Below are positions 15,665 to 23,524 of a stretch of DNA of 33,426 nucleotides, in pieces (the stretch's first letter is position 1; every line of letters starts with the position of its first letter). This DNA is from Cytophagales bacterium (GTDB lineage: Bacteria; Bacteroidota; Bacteroidia; Cytophagales; Cyclobacteriaceae). The DNA is taken from contig DNTA01000223.1 of assembly GCA_003500135.1 (NCBI GenBank), forward strand, positions 1 through 33,426, read 5' to 3'. The position numbers and the translations under genes are program-made. The notes beneath the pieces are model-generated. The model saw only the letters and a program-made list of their open reading frames with translations, was not told the DNA's origin and made no database searches.

Positions 15665-16146
15665 GCAAAAACGCCGTGTTCTATGCGAAGCAATTGATCT
15701 TTTATGATTTGATGCCCCAGCGCCTCGTTAATGAATACTTCGAGAGGTGTACGGTCTTTGAATGAATTTTGACGGGTATGCATCCATTGAATAAAATCGC
15801 CGGTAATGTGGTCAAAGGTTTCTATGCCAAAATATACCAGGTCGAGCAACTGCTGTAAACGATAAAAGGCATTTTTGTCGAGCTTGGCCTTGCCCTTTAT
15901 AATGCGCCACATGGTAGTATCGGTGATCCCAAGGCTTTCTGCCATAATGTAGCGATCAATACCCAGGAGGTCCATAAAAGCTTCAAGATTGAAATCATCA
16001 AGCTCGAGCTGTTGCAGCAGTTGCCTGTAGGTTTCCTCTGAGTGGATTTTTTGTTTTCCACTTTTTAAAACTTTCATAGCCGGGGCAACTACGTACAGGG
16101 CCTGAGGCTCCTGGATCATTACCTCATCATATTTTTGCTGTTGCAT
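15661..16146 (-). CDS. Xre/MbcA/ParS-type antitoxin (DUF2384)
   Basis: This 161-residue protein has an N-terminal helical Xre-like DNA-binding part (FMDLLGIDRYIMAESLGITDTTMWRIIKGKAKL) and the C-terminal DUF2384 toxin-binding domain (GIETFDHITGDFIQWMHTRQ..TPLEVFINEALGHQII). This is the standard antitoxin for RES toxins: it neutralises the toxin and represses the operon. Residues after the start (QQQKYDEVMIQEPQAL) are a variable extension. The ATG at 16146 is the only good start. Near-palindromic direct repeats about 50 nt upstream are the probable operator. It is intact, unlike its neighbours on both sides. Confidence 0.9.
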   Translation of the reverse strand: MQQQKYDEVMIQEPQALYVVAPAMKVLKSGKQKIHSEETYRQLLQQLELDDFNLEAFMDLLGIDRYIMAESLGITDTTMWRIIKGKAKLDKNAFYRLQQLLDLVYFGIETFDHITGDFIQWMHTRQNSFKDRTPLEVFINEALGHQIIKDQLLRIEHGVFA

Positions 16147-16195
16147 TGGTTCTACGCTTTGGTTTATCCTTACCTACGCAATATATTTCTTTTTG

Positions 16196-16228
16196 TTTCA
16201 TTTGGAATGTTTATTGTTCATTTGAAAT
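16196..16228 (-). promoter_or_regulatory. Candidate operator of the RES-Xre operon
   Basis: Two near-palindromic units, TTTCATTTGGAAT (16196-16208) and GTTCATTTGAAAT (16216-16228), share TTCATTTG and repeat at exactly 20 nt, about two helical turns. They lie 50 to 82 nt before the antitoxin ATG, and TATATTG (16186-16180) downstream on the minus strand resembles a -7 element. Cooperative binding by the antitoxin is the likely use; this is inferred. Confidence 0.55.
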
Positions 16229-16389
16229 TTTAAGCCGAGCACACCCCTTTGAGCATGCTATTACGAGTTTTTAAAATGCGGCCACCTTTTAATAAGATTT
16301 CTCAAATTCACAAAATAGAAATTAATGTCTCCGAGAATGCATATGTAACTTATCCTGAGCAATTGTAAAAATTATTCGCGAACAGGGCG

Positions 16390-17394
16390 CTAAATTGAAA
16401 TCGATTTATTTGGTGTGAAAATAGCCGAAAATCCGCCCAAGCCTGCTATTTGATTGTTATCAGATAAAAGGCTGTAATAGAAAGGCTGGTTCCACCAGCC
16501 TTTTTGTTCGGGGCGCTTTCCCAATTGAAACGTACGCGAAATATTAAACCCAATACGAATATCCCCTGCAAAGAAATCATCACGGGTTTCTGCAATAAAT
16601 CCTTTCTCATTAATCACCCTGGCATTGGTAAAATGTAGCTGGAATACATGCCCGCCCGTTTCAATATCTACTCCAACCCCTACCGGTGCATAGGTTTGAA
16701 AGGACTCAAATTCATTAAATCGATAATAGTATTCTCCGTTTAAATGAACGCTGGGTGTGATTTTGAACCGAAATGCTGCTCCCAATGCAAATATATCATT
16801 GGGATCATTTGGTTCGGGCACATAGTTGAAATGTACCCAGCTAGGCGAAAGCTGAAAAGAAAAAACTGATCCGAATTTTCTGGCCAGGAGAATTTGATTG
16901 GTAAATGTAGTACGGTCGGAAGCTGTCAGTTCAGGACTTCCTGCTGGCGCTCTCAACGTTTCGTATGTCACAGCAGCCAAATATGTAATGCTTATGGGTA
17001 TTTTTTCCTTTCCTTCTTTTTGGCGGATAATTCTGGCCTTTCCTAAAACATCATACGTCTTTTCAAATGATGACCTCCCAATTCCAGCCTGAAGCCATTC
17101 GGTAATACCATATTCCAATGCTAAACGGATGTTGGCCTCGTCGAGACCAAATAGCTGGTAACCCCCACCGCTTACCGGCCCGAAACGATGACTTATTAGG
17201 AATTCCAGCTCCTTTTTATTCAGTGTCTCCACAGAATGCCCGTTGACTACTCGATTGCCCTTGAAGGTACCATAAACGGTAAAAGTTTCCTGTTTCTGTT
17301 GACTTTCTGCAATGTCCAGTAAATCATCCTATGCGTAAAGCGCTTCAGATGCAAGGCACATTACAATCAAAACCGTACTAATTATCCTGATCAT
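16390..17394 (-). pseudogene. DUF5777-type outer-membrane beta-barrel protein, interrupted by a nonsense codon
   Basis: From the ATG at 17394 the frame gives a clear signal peptide (MIRIISTVLIVMCLASEALYA), then TAG (17331-17329, codon 22) exactly where Gln would follow the cleavage site. The same frame continues with DDLLDIAESQQ, FTVYGTFKGNRVVNGHSVETL and RFGPVSGGGYQLFGLDEANIRLALEYGI, the conserved opening of DUF5777-type barrels, and runs to the stop at 16390 (334 codons in all). CAG to TAG is the simplest explanation. Without suppression only the leader is made; the internal ATG at 17232 would give a protein without an export signal. The start overlaps the YceI stop by 17 nt. The intact family is a predicted outer-membrane protein of unknown function, often described beside YceI-like proteins. 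Confidence 0.85.
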
Positions 17395-17924
17395 ATACCC
17401 GGTATTTAAAACGAACCTTCACCTCCACTTCTTCTGCAATATTCTGCCACATAAGCTTTGGAATATCTATTTCATAGTCTTCTGGTCGAATCACAAAATC
17501 GCTTTTTAGTTCGATATACTTACCATCAAAATCAATCCATCCGGTAGCTTTTATTTCGCGCTCAACCCCATGGATGGTCATCATTCCGGTAGTTTCAATT
17601 TGTTGTTCGCCTTCAATTAGCTTAAAACCTTTGAATTTCCCTCTAAAAAAATGCTATTGGGAATTGTTCCGATTCCATGTATTTATCATTGAAGCGCTCT
17701 TTCATCAACGATTTTCGAAACTCAAACTTATTTATAGGAACAGAAAAGACCACCTCCCCGGTTTCGAAGTCAATCGCACTCACAGCACTACGATTAATCG
17801 CACGAATATCTTCAAGGGGCGCTGAAGAAAAGAAGGAAGTCTCACTTTCAAATGACACAAATCTCTGGCCAAAAGAAAGTATGGGGTATTGAAGTAGTAA
17901 AGTTAAAAATAAGCATGCTTTCAT
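17378..17924 (-). pseudogene. YceI-like periplasmic protein, frameshifted
   Basis: From the ATG at 17924 there is a signal peptide (MKACLFLTLLLQYPILSFG) and the YceI pattern: FESETSFFSSAPLEDIRAIN, AIDFETGEVVFSVPINKFEF and SLMKERFNDKYMESEQFPIAFF. A stop then follows at a T7 run (plus-strand A7, 17645-17651). Removing one T restores RGKFKGFKLIEGEQQI and the final domain MMTIHGVEREIKATG..KVRFKYRVYDQDN. The repaired product has about 182 residues, the normal YceI length; the family is a lipocalin-like periplasmic isoprenoid or lipid carrier. It starts 6 nt after the lipoprotein stop and overlaps the DUF5777 start, so it is the middle gene of an operon. Confidence 0.88.
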
Positions 17925-17930
17925 TGGTCA

Positions 17931-18720
17931 TTAATTATCAGGCGCACCGTCGTCAACCCAACAGGCAATGGCATCAATACTGGCCTGATCTAAAGTAGCG
18001 TCCTTTGGCATTGCACCACTTTGAGTTTGACTTTTTATACTGTTGGCATTTGAAATTACGCTATTTGGTGTGCTTAAATTGGGAGATTGGGAGCCATTAT
18101 GGCATCCACTAATAGCACAATTTGCATTAATTATAGGCATTATATTTCCTGCAAGTGAAACCGTTGTGGTTACTCTGGCACTACCTGAAAAAATACAGCC
18201 TTCGCTATCTCGTACTTTCACTTCATATTCTCCTGCTTGCAAATTGCCAAAAATATTATCCGATTGAAAATCACCATTGTCCAATGAATATTCATACCCC
18301 CTGATCCACCTTTTGCTGTAATTGATATCGCCCCGTTTCTGTCGCTGCAATCTGTTTGTACGATTGAAATATCAAAATTAAGATTCGAATCTACCGTATT
18401 GATCTGAACCGATTGACTGACCTCACAACCCAAAGCATCTGTAACGATTAATGTGTGCTGACCCGCACCAAGTCCAGTGATGTTTTTGTCATCAGTGGTT
18501 ATACCTCCTATTTTATACTGATAAGGTGCGTTGCCTCCTGTAACTTCTACATTTACTGTCCCGTCGGTCTGGTTACAGCTCGCTTCAGATGTAATAGCTG
18601 ATTGAATGGCCAGGCTACTATCCTGACAATTCACCGTTTCACCCGAATTATTGCAAGACTGATAGACCAACAGCATCGAAATAAAAATTATCGGCAGAAA
18701 AAATGTATATAGCTTTTCAT
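17931..18720 (-). pseudogene. SprB-repeat/cytochrome-like lipoprotein, frameshifted twice
   Basis: Repaired, this is a 260-residue lipoprotein: signal ending in a lipobox-like VYQSC, two SprB-like repeats (SCNQTDGTVNVEVTGG..IVTDALGC and DCSDRNGAISITAKGGSGG..VKVRDSEGC), then a C-terminal segment with NCAISGCHNG. That is a C-x4-CH motif like those of some secreted cytochrome c-type domains, followed by AMPKDATLDQASIDAIACWVDDGAP. Two breaks are seen. The ATG at 18720 leads into a stop after 10 codons unless one A is added to the A4 run (18714-18717). A second shift at the C5 run (18297-18301) is cured by one more base and rejoins GGSGG to YEYSLDNGD. Heme binding is inferred. It is the first gene before YceI and DUF5777. 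Confidence 0.82.
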
Positions 18721-18866
18721 TTTATATTGATTAGCGCTCATATTCAAAATTGCCTAAGCAACTATTCGACATACATAACCAAACTTCTGCCGTTCTATTA
18801 GAATTCTCCGGAACATTGTAATAAAACAAGTGAATTTACTTGATCTTTAATTGGCATTTGATGGTT

Positions 18867-20060
18867 TTACAAAATCCAGTGGCAGACTTCCTCAATTTTT
18901 TCATTTCGCATTTGATCCATTTTTTTGACCTCTCTTAAAAAGGCCCCCCAGTGCTTTGAAAGATCCTGGTCGTGCATAAAATCAATAACTTTATTTAGCT
19001 CAGCCTGTACGTTTTCGTGCAAATTAATGACTGCTTCTTTGTAGCGATCCAATACCTTCAGTTTTAGTTCCTTTGGCAGGGCCTGCACATTGTAAAAAAA
19101 TGGCCTGTGCAATATATTGATCCTGAAGTCGTCGGCTGCAATCCATTTTTCACTGATCAGAAACTTATAGAAATCAGGTAAGTGATACACGTTCAAAACA
19201 CTAACTGTTGGAGTTACCATAAATTTTACATGTGGCAATTCTTTATTTAATAATGCCCGGTTGGCAGCTATCTCATTCCAATGCATATCCTTACGTATGT
19301 ATTCTCCTAATTTCCCTTTTGCATCCAGTGAAGCCATAATGGTTACTTTGGGAAAGTGCTGCCACAATTTTGTAAGGTCATTTTGTTTGTATTTGAGCAA
19401 TGAAAAGTTGGTGTTGTATCTTAACAATACATCTGTATTTCCATTATTAATTAAGTATTCCAATAGTCTATAATGCTCTTCCATGACCAGCGGCTCACCA
19501 CCTGCAAAGTAGATTTCCCTCAGACCTGAAATCCATGGTTTTATTTCCAATAAAAAGAGGTCGAGATTATCAATGTTTTTTAAAAGAGCTTTGTCACCTG
19601 CCTGTCTTTTTAATTTCCTGGCTTCATTGAACCACTTCGAGCTTGCCCCATGCCAACAAGTTCGACATCTGAAATTGCAGTTATTTGAAAAGCGGATATC
19701 GAAATAAAACGGTGCACCATCCATTGTGCCATCCCCGGAAATATTTTTTAAATCAAAACTGTCGGCATACTTTTCCAGGGTTTCAAGTCTGTAGCTGTTA
19801 TTGCCAGATTTTTCCTTGTCATAACAAACCCTGCAGCGGTTATCTGGTTCATTGCGAAGCATCTTTCGGCGGAAATCCTTAATGGCATCGTTATTCCAGA
19901 TAGATTCAGCATGTTCCAGTTTAACATTTCCAAAAGGAATATTAGCCTGACAACATGCCCTTACTTCACCACTGTTGCCTACATGAAAATGTATGAAGGG
20001 CAGCAGACAGAAATACTTGCCGAAATCTTTATGATTTTTATCTGTATCGATAATACAAAT
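18867..20060 (-). CDS. Radical SAM protein with N-terminal twitch/SPASM-like cysteines; start codon unclear
   Basis: The open frame encodes about 394-398 residues. It begins near KYFCLLPFIHFHVG and continues with VRACCQANIPFGN and NRCRVCY, cysteine clusters typical of twitch/SPASM-like proteins. The radical SAM motif CNFRCRTC (Cys at about 124, 128 and 131) and GGEPL follow, so it should bind one [4Fe-4S]-SAM cluster and probably an auxiliary one. The conserved N-terminal block lies upstream of the first in-frame ATG (19862), so that ATG is too late. The frame starts directly after the LacI TAG (20061-20063), in the same frame, and contains no ATG, GTG or TTG before the conserved block; only ATT codons are available. 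The start may be non-standard or lost. The substrate is unknown. Confidence 0.8.
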   Translation of the reverse strand: MCIIDTDKNHKDFGKYFCLLPFIHFHVGNSGEVRACCQANIPFGNVKLEHAESIWNNDAIKDFRRKMLRNEPDNRCRVCYDKEKSGNNSYRLETLEKYADSFDLKNISGDGTMDGAPFYFDIRFSNNCNFRCRTCWHGASSKWFNEARKLKRQAGDKALLKNIDNLDLFLLEIKPWISGLREIYFAGGEPLVMEEHYRLLEYLINNGNTDVLLRYNTNFSLLKYKQNDLTKLWQHFPKVTIMASLDAKGKLGEYIRKDMHWNEIAANRALLNKELPHVKFMVTPTVSVLNVYHLPDFYKFLISEKWIAADDFRINILHRPFFYNVQALPKELKLKVLDRYKEAVINLHENVQAELNKVIDFMHDQDLSKHWGAFLREVKKMDQMRNEKIEEVCHWIL

Positions 20061-21083
20061 CTACGAAGAAGCACGGATTTTCAATTCGGTTTTCAACACA
20101 ATAGATTGGCGCTGAACAGGTAACTTGGCCTCCTTAGCTTCAATTTCATTGACTAATATCCGGGTAGCTTGCTGCCCCATTTCGTATCCCGGTTGATAAA
20201 CCGAGGTCAGGGCCGGTGAAACGACAGCGGCAATATTCCAGTCGCTAAACCCTACCAGCGCGATGTCTTCGGGAATTCGATATCCGGCATCTTTAATTGC
20301 TTTCATAGCGCCAATAGCGACAAGATCGGTTATGCAAAAAATCGCGTCAGGGGGTTCGGGCAAGAGCAATAGTTGCCTGGTGAACTCCTCTCCTTCCTGC
20401 TGGGTCACATCCTTACATACCCGTATGTATTCCAGGTTAGTCTTTAATCCGGCTTCTTCTATTGCATCGCAGTAGCCTTTATGCCTTTCATTGGCTGTTT
20501 GGGGAACGATGGGCCCTCTGATATGGGCTATTCTTCTTCTTCCACTCTCAATTAAATGCTTCACTGCTAAAAACGCCCCGTTTCGGTTATCCACTTGTAC
20601 CAGGCTGGTTCCCATTGAACCATTTACCTTGTCAAACATTACTATGGGCACCCCCATTTCCTGAAATTCCTTGAGATGATCCACAGTATCCGTATTGTTA
20701 GCTAAACTGATCAGCAAACCATCTACCCTCTGGCTAAGCAAAAGTTTGGCTTCCTTTATTTCCCTCTCCATCGATTCATCACTTTGGGTAAGCAATACAT
20801 TGTACCCTCTCTCTTCGGCCATATCGATAATACCACTTATCACATTGGAAAAAAAGTGGTGAACTATTTCTGGTATGATTACACCCAATACGAACGTCTT
20901 TCTCTTTCTCAGTTTTAAAGCAAGTGCATTTGGGGAATAATGCATTTCATCAGCCAATTTCCTAACATTCGCCTTGGTAAGTGGGCTGATATCAGGATAG
21001 TCCTTTAGCGCTTTTGAAACCGTTGCAATGGTAAGTCCTAATCTTTGGGCAATATCTTTAAGCGTAACCGTCGTTTTGGCCAT
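20061..21083 (-). CDS. LacI-family transcriptional regulator
   Basis: This 340-residue repressor has a helix-turn-helix at residues 5-27 (VTLKDIAQRLGLTIATVSKALK), a hinge (MHYSPNALALKLRKRKT) and a full periplasmic-binding-like effector domain (LGVIIPEIVHHFFSNVISG, DGLLISLANNTD, DAIFCITDLVAIGAM, VGFSDWNIAAVVSPALTSVYQPGYEMG). An upstream in-frame start at 21140 would add 19 residues not usual for the family, so MAKTTV at 21083 is preferred. The radical SAM frame follows its stop with no gap. No sugar genes adjoin it, so its target is uncertain; the operon downstream or a distant carbohydrate locus are both possible. The gene is intact. Confidence 0.9.
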   Translation of the reverse strand: MAKTTVTLKDIAQRLGLTIATVSKALKDYPDISPLTKANVRKLADEMHYSPNALALKLRKRKTFVLGVIIPEIVHHFFSNVISGIIDMAEERGYNVLLTQSDESMEREIKEAKLLLSQRVDGLLISLANNTDTVDHLKEFQEMGVPIVMFDKVNGSMGTSLVQVDNRNGAFLAVKHLIESGRRRIAHIRGPIVPQTANERHKGYCDAIEEAGLKTNLEYIRVCKDVTQQEGEEFTRQLLLLPEPPDAIFCITDLVAIGAMKAIKDAGYRIPEDIALVGFSDWNIAAVVSPALTSVYQPGYEMGQQATRILVNEIEAKEAKLPVQRQSIVLKTELKIRASS

Positions 21084-21172
21084 ATTTTTAAAAGCAAATG
21101 GAAGGAATTCCCTGTATGAAGTTAAGGAATTATTGGGCATCCAACTACTTAATAACAGAAAAATATCAGTGG

Positions 21173-21182
21173 TGTTTAAACA
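21173..21182. promoter_or_regulatory. Short perfect palindrome upstream of the LacI gene
   Basis: TGTTTAAACA is a perfect 10-nt palindrome 90 nt before the LacI start at 21083. It could be a regulator half-site pair, but it lacks the central CG of most LacI operators and is short enough to arise by chance. Confidence 0.25.
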
Positions 21183-21211
21183 TATTTTTTAGAGCTACTA
21201 ACCCAAATAAA

Positions 21212-21242
21212 AAAGTCCCTGGATCGTATAAACAGGGACTTT
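21212..21242 (-). terminator. Rho-independent terminator of the DUF2892 gene
   Basis: AAAGTCCCTG (21212-21221) and CAGGGACTTT (21233-21242) form a perfect 10-bp stem with an 11-base loop. On the minus strand the stem is followed by T6-A-T3. It lies 25 nt beyond the DUF2892 stop and insulates the LacI gene from it. Confidence 0.85.
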
Positions 21243-21267
21243 ACCAATATTTTTAAAGTGTTGTATT

Positions 21268-21474
21268 CTAAGAACTTTGCTTTTTAGTTCGGATATTGAG
21301 CGCTTTATATAACGGACACAACCCTACAATACTGGTAATAAATAGTATAGCTGCTACCGCAAGAGCTACATAAGAGACCGTTCCGGTAATAAAGCTTCCC
21401 ATAAAGAGAACAACCAAAATTAATGCAGTAAATAATCTCAAAATCCTGTCCCTTGTCGAAATATTGCGTGACAT
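21268..21474 (-). CDS. DUF2892 (YgaP-like) small inner-membrane protein
   Basis: This 68-residue protein begins MSRNISTRDRILRLFTALIL and has two membrane helices (about residues 14-30 and 33-50). It then has GLCPLYKALNIRT, the conserved CPLY ending of the DUF2892/YgaP transmembrane family. Members are small inner-membrane proteins of uncertain role, sometimes fused to rhodanese domains; here there is no fusion. A strong AAGGAGG ribosome site sits 5 nt before the ATG, which is unusual for Bacteroidota and suggests high translation. It is monocistronic, with its own terminator. Confidence 0.88.
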   Translation of the reverse strand: MSRNISTRDRILRLFTALILVVLFMGSFITGTVSYVALAVAAILFITSIVGLCPLYKALNIRTKKQSS

Positions 21475-21607
21475 ATCTTCCTCCTTTTCTTTTTATGAAT
21501 ATAACAAAAAAAAGAAATTAAAAACAGTGATTATTGTCATATTTTGAAAAGTATGCGGCTTGAATAAGGGCCAGACGATATTTCGCCTGTTTAAGTTTTT
21601 GATTAAA

Positions 21608-22792
21608 CTAACCTACCTGTAGAACCAGTCCTTTCAAATATTCCCCTTCAGGATGATAGATATTGACCGGGTGATCGGCTGGTTGGGAAAGCTGGTGGAG
21701 TATACGTACCTGTCTGCCTGTATTCGCGGCAGCAGTAAATATGCTTTTACGAAAAGCGTCTTTATCAACCACCTGTGAACAGGAAAATGTAAATAGAATA
21801 CCTCCGGGTTTGATTTGACCTATGGCTTTTTCATTGATTTTCCTATATCCCTTTAACGCGTTATTCAATGCCGAACGGCGCTTCGCAAAGGCTGGAGGAT
21901 CCAGTATGATCAGGTCATAATTCGGGTCCAAATTGTTGAGATATTCAAATGCATCTAGATCAAGACATTGATAGCTATCACCCGTAAAACCATTCATCTT
22001 CATGTTATGCCTGCATTGCGCGATAGCATTTGCGGATACATCAACAGAGGTAACTTCTTTAGCCCCGGCCTGCGCAGCAAATACGGAGAAACCACCGGTA
22101 TAGCAGAACATATTCAACACATATTTTCCTTGAGCATATTTTGTAAGCAGGTTTCTGTTTTCCCGCTGATCAACAAAAAAACCGGTTTTCTGACCACTTA
22201 TAAAATCAATCTCGAATGTATTCCCATACTCCCTGACTTTGACTTTCTCACATTCCCCCCATAAAAACCCACCTTCAAATCCGGGTTTTTCCCTTACGTT
22301 AAGTACATGATCACTTTTATCGTAAATAGCCATCAAATCATCATTGAACACATTTTTTAGCGCTTCGACAATTAAATGACGGTTTCTGAACATTCCGACC
22401 GAGTGGGCCTGTAACACACAAACCCCGGCATAGTAGTCTATGATTAAACCCGGAAGCAAATCGCCTTCTCCATGTACCATTCGGAACACATTTGTATTTG
22501 GATCATCAAAAAAACCAAGTGATTTGCGGTGGTTGACGGCGGATTGTATCCTTTTTTGCCAAAATGATTCGTCGGGGGTTTCTTTTTGAAATGAAAGCAC
22601 ACGCACTTTTATGGAACCATTATTGAAATGGCCTGCAGCTAAAAAATGCTCCTGATTGTCGAATACCTCGACCCAATCACCGTCTTTTGGCTCTCCTTCA
22701 ATATTTTTGATGGCCCCTGAAAAAACCCAAAGGTGAAATCTGTGCAAAGGCCTGTCCTTTCCCGATTTTAAAATTATCCGGGGAATGTTCAT
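21608..22792 (-). CDS. rlmI: RlmI-type 23S rRNA (cytosine-C5) methyltransferase
   Basis: The N-terminal PUA domain (residues 1-75, HRFHLWVFSGAIKNIEGEP..DNQEHFLAAGHFN) is followed by the RlmI-like central part (FISGQKTGFFVDQRENR) and a Rossmann methyltransferase. The SAM motif is VLNMFCYTGGFSVFAA, with SVDVSANAI, then LIILDPPAFAKRRSAL and TFSCSQVVD, where the Cys is the likely nucleophile. The 394-residue length is standard. The family methylates C1962 of 23S rRNA in E. coli. It is intact; the coiled-coil membrane protein gene precedes it on the same strand by 23 nt, so the two may be co-transcribed. Confidence 0.9.
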   Translation of the reverse strand: MNIPRIILKSGKDRPLHRFHLWVFSGAIKNIEGEPKDGDWVEVFDNQEHFLAAGHFNNGSIKVRVLSFQKETPDESFWQKRIQSAVNHRKSLGFFDDPNTNVFRMVHGEGDLLPGLIIDYYAGVCVLQAHSVGMFRNRHLIVEALKNVFNDDLMAIYDKSDHVLNVREKPGFEGGFLWGECEKVKVREYGNTFEIDFISGQKTGFFVDQRENRNLLTKYAQGKYVLNMFCYTGGFSVFAAQAGAKEVTSVDVSANAIAQCRHNMKMNGFTGDSYQCLDLDAFEYLNNLDPNYDLIILDPPAFAKRRSALNNALKGYRKINEKAIGQIKPGGILFTFSCSQVVDKDAFRKSIFTAAANTGRQVRILHQLSQPADHPVNIYHPEGEYLKGLVLQVG

Positions 22793-22815
22793 CAGTCGCG
22801 AATGTTTAAACCGGA

Positions 22816-23424
22816 TTATTTACTCGAAAGCCTGTTGCGAAGTTCCTCTACAGTATTGCGCTCTGTTTGTAGCTCTCGGCGGAGTTTCACTTCTTTTTCT
22901 TTTGTGATACGCTTGTACTCATTGAACTCATTATCCGTTTCCTCGAGGTCCCGGTTGAGCTGTTTTATGCCCCTTGCGTTCATTCTAAAAGTACCATACC
23001 CAATGGCAATAACCAGAACCAATAAAATTATAACCCCCCAAACCATGACATTGTAATGAGATTTCTTCATTGCCATGCCGGCAAATACAATATTATTATT
23101 AAGGTCTTCGCTCTCTTGCAGTTGTTTTTCAAGGGCACTCACTTTGTTCTTTAGTTCATCCACTTCCTTTTTTTGAAGTTGAATAGTCTGCTTATTGTCC
23201 CGTATATGATTTTCGAGGCCTTGGATACTATCTGTCACAATACCCCAAAAACTATTCAACCGGGTTCGTTTTATTACCTTATAATCCTGATAGGACTCCG
23301 AATCCTCGACCATCTGACCAAATTGTTCATTAAGTGACTGCGGACCTTCCTGTTCCTGGGATTGGACATTAGAAGTTACACCTACTAAAAATATGAGGAT
23401 AAAATATATACTTAATGATCTCAT
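22816..23424 (-). CDS. Exported single-pass membrane protein with two coiled coils
   Basis: From the ATG at 23424 (202 residues) there is a signal peptide (MRSLSIYFILIFLVGVTSNV, cleaved near SQA/E-like residues). Then come an external part with a coiled coil (about 70-115, QLQKKEVDELKNKVSALEKQL), a transmembrane helix (about 127-147, VMVWGVIILLVLVIAIGYG) and a cytoplasmic coiled coil to the end (RDLEETDNEFNEYKRITKEKE). An upstream start at 23466 would add 14 residues with no benefit. Similar Bacteroidota proteins have sometimes been mislabelled tRNA (guanine-N1)-methyltransferase, but no methyltransferase motif is present. The layout suggests a scaffold or signal-coupling protein; the real role is unknown. 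Confidence 0.75.
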   Translation of the reverse strand: MRSLSIYFILIFLVGVTSNVQSQEQEGPQSLNEQFGQMVEDSESYQDYKVIKRTRLNSFWGIVTDSIQGLENHIRDNKQTIQLQKKEVDELKNKVSALEKQLQESEDLNNNIVFAGMAMKKSHYNVMVWGVIILLVLVIAIGYGTFRMNARGIKQLNRDLEETDNEFNEYKRITKEKEVKLRRELQTERNTVEELRNRLSSK

Positions 23425-23524
23425 ATAGTTTAATGTTTTATTAGTGGTTGTTCTGAATATGTGCAAAATTGTGGCTTTTAATGCAAAAATTTAAGTAAAC
23501 TTTACAGTACTTCTTACAAGATTA

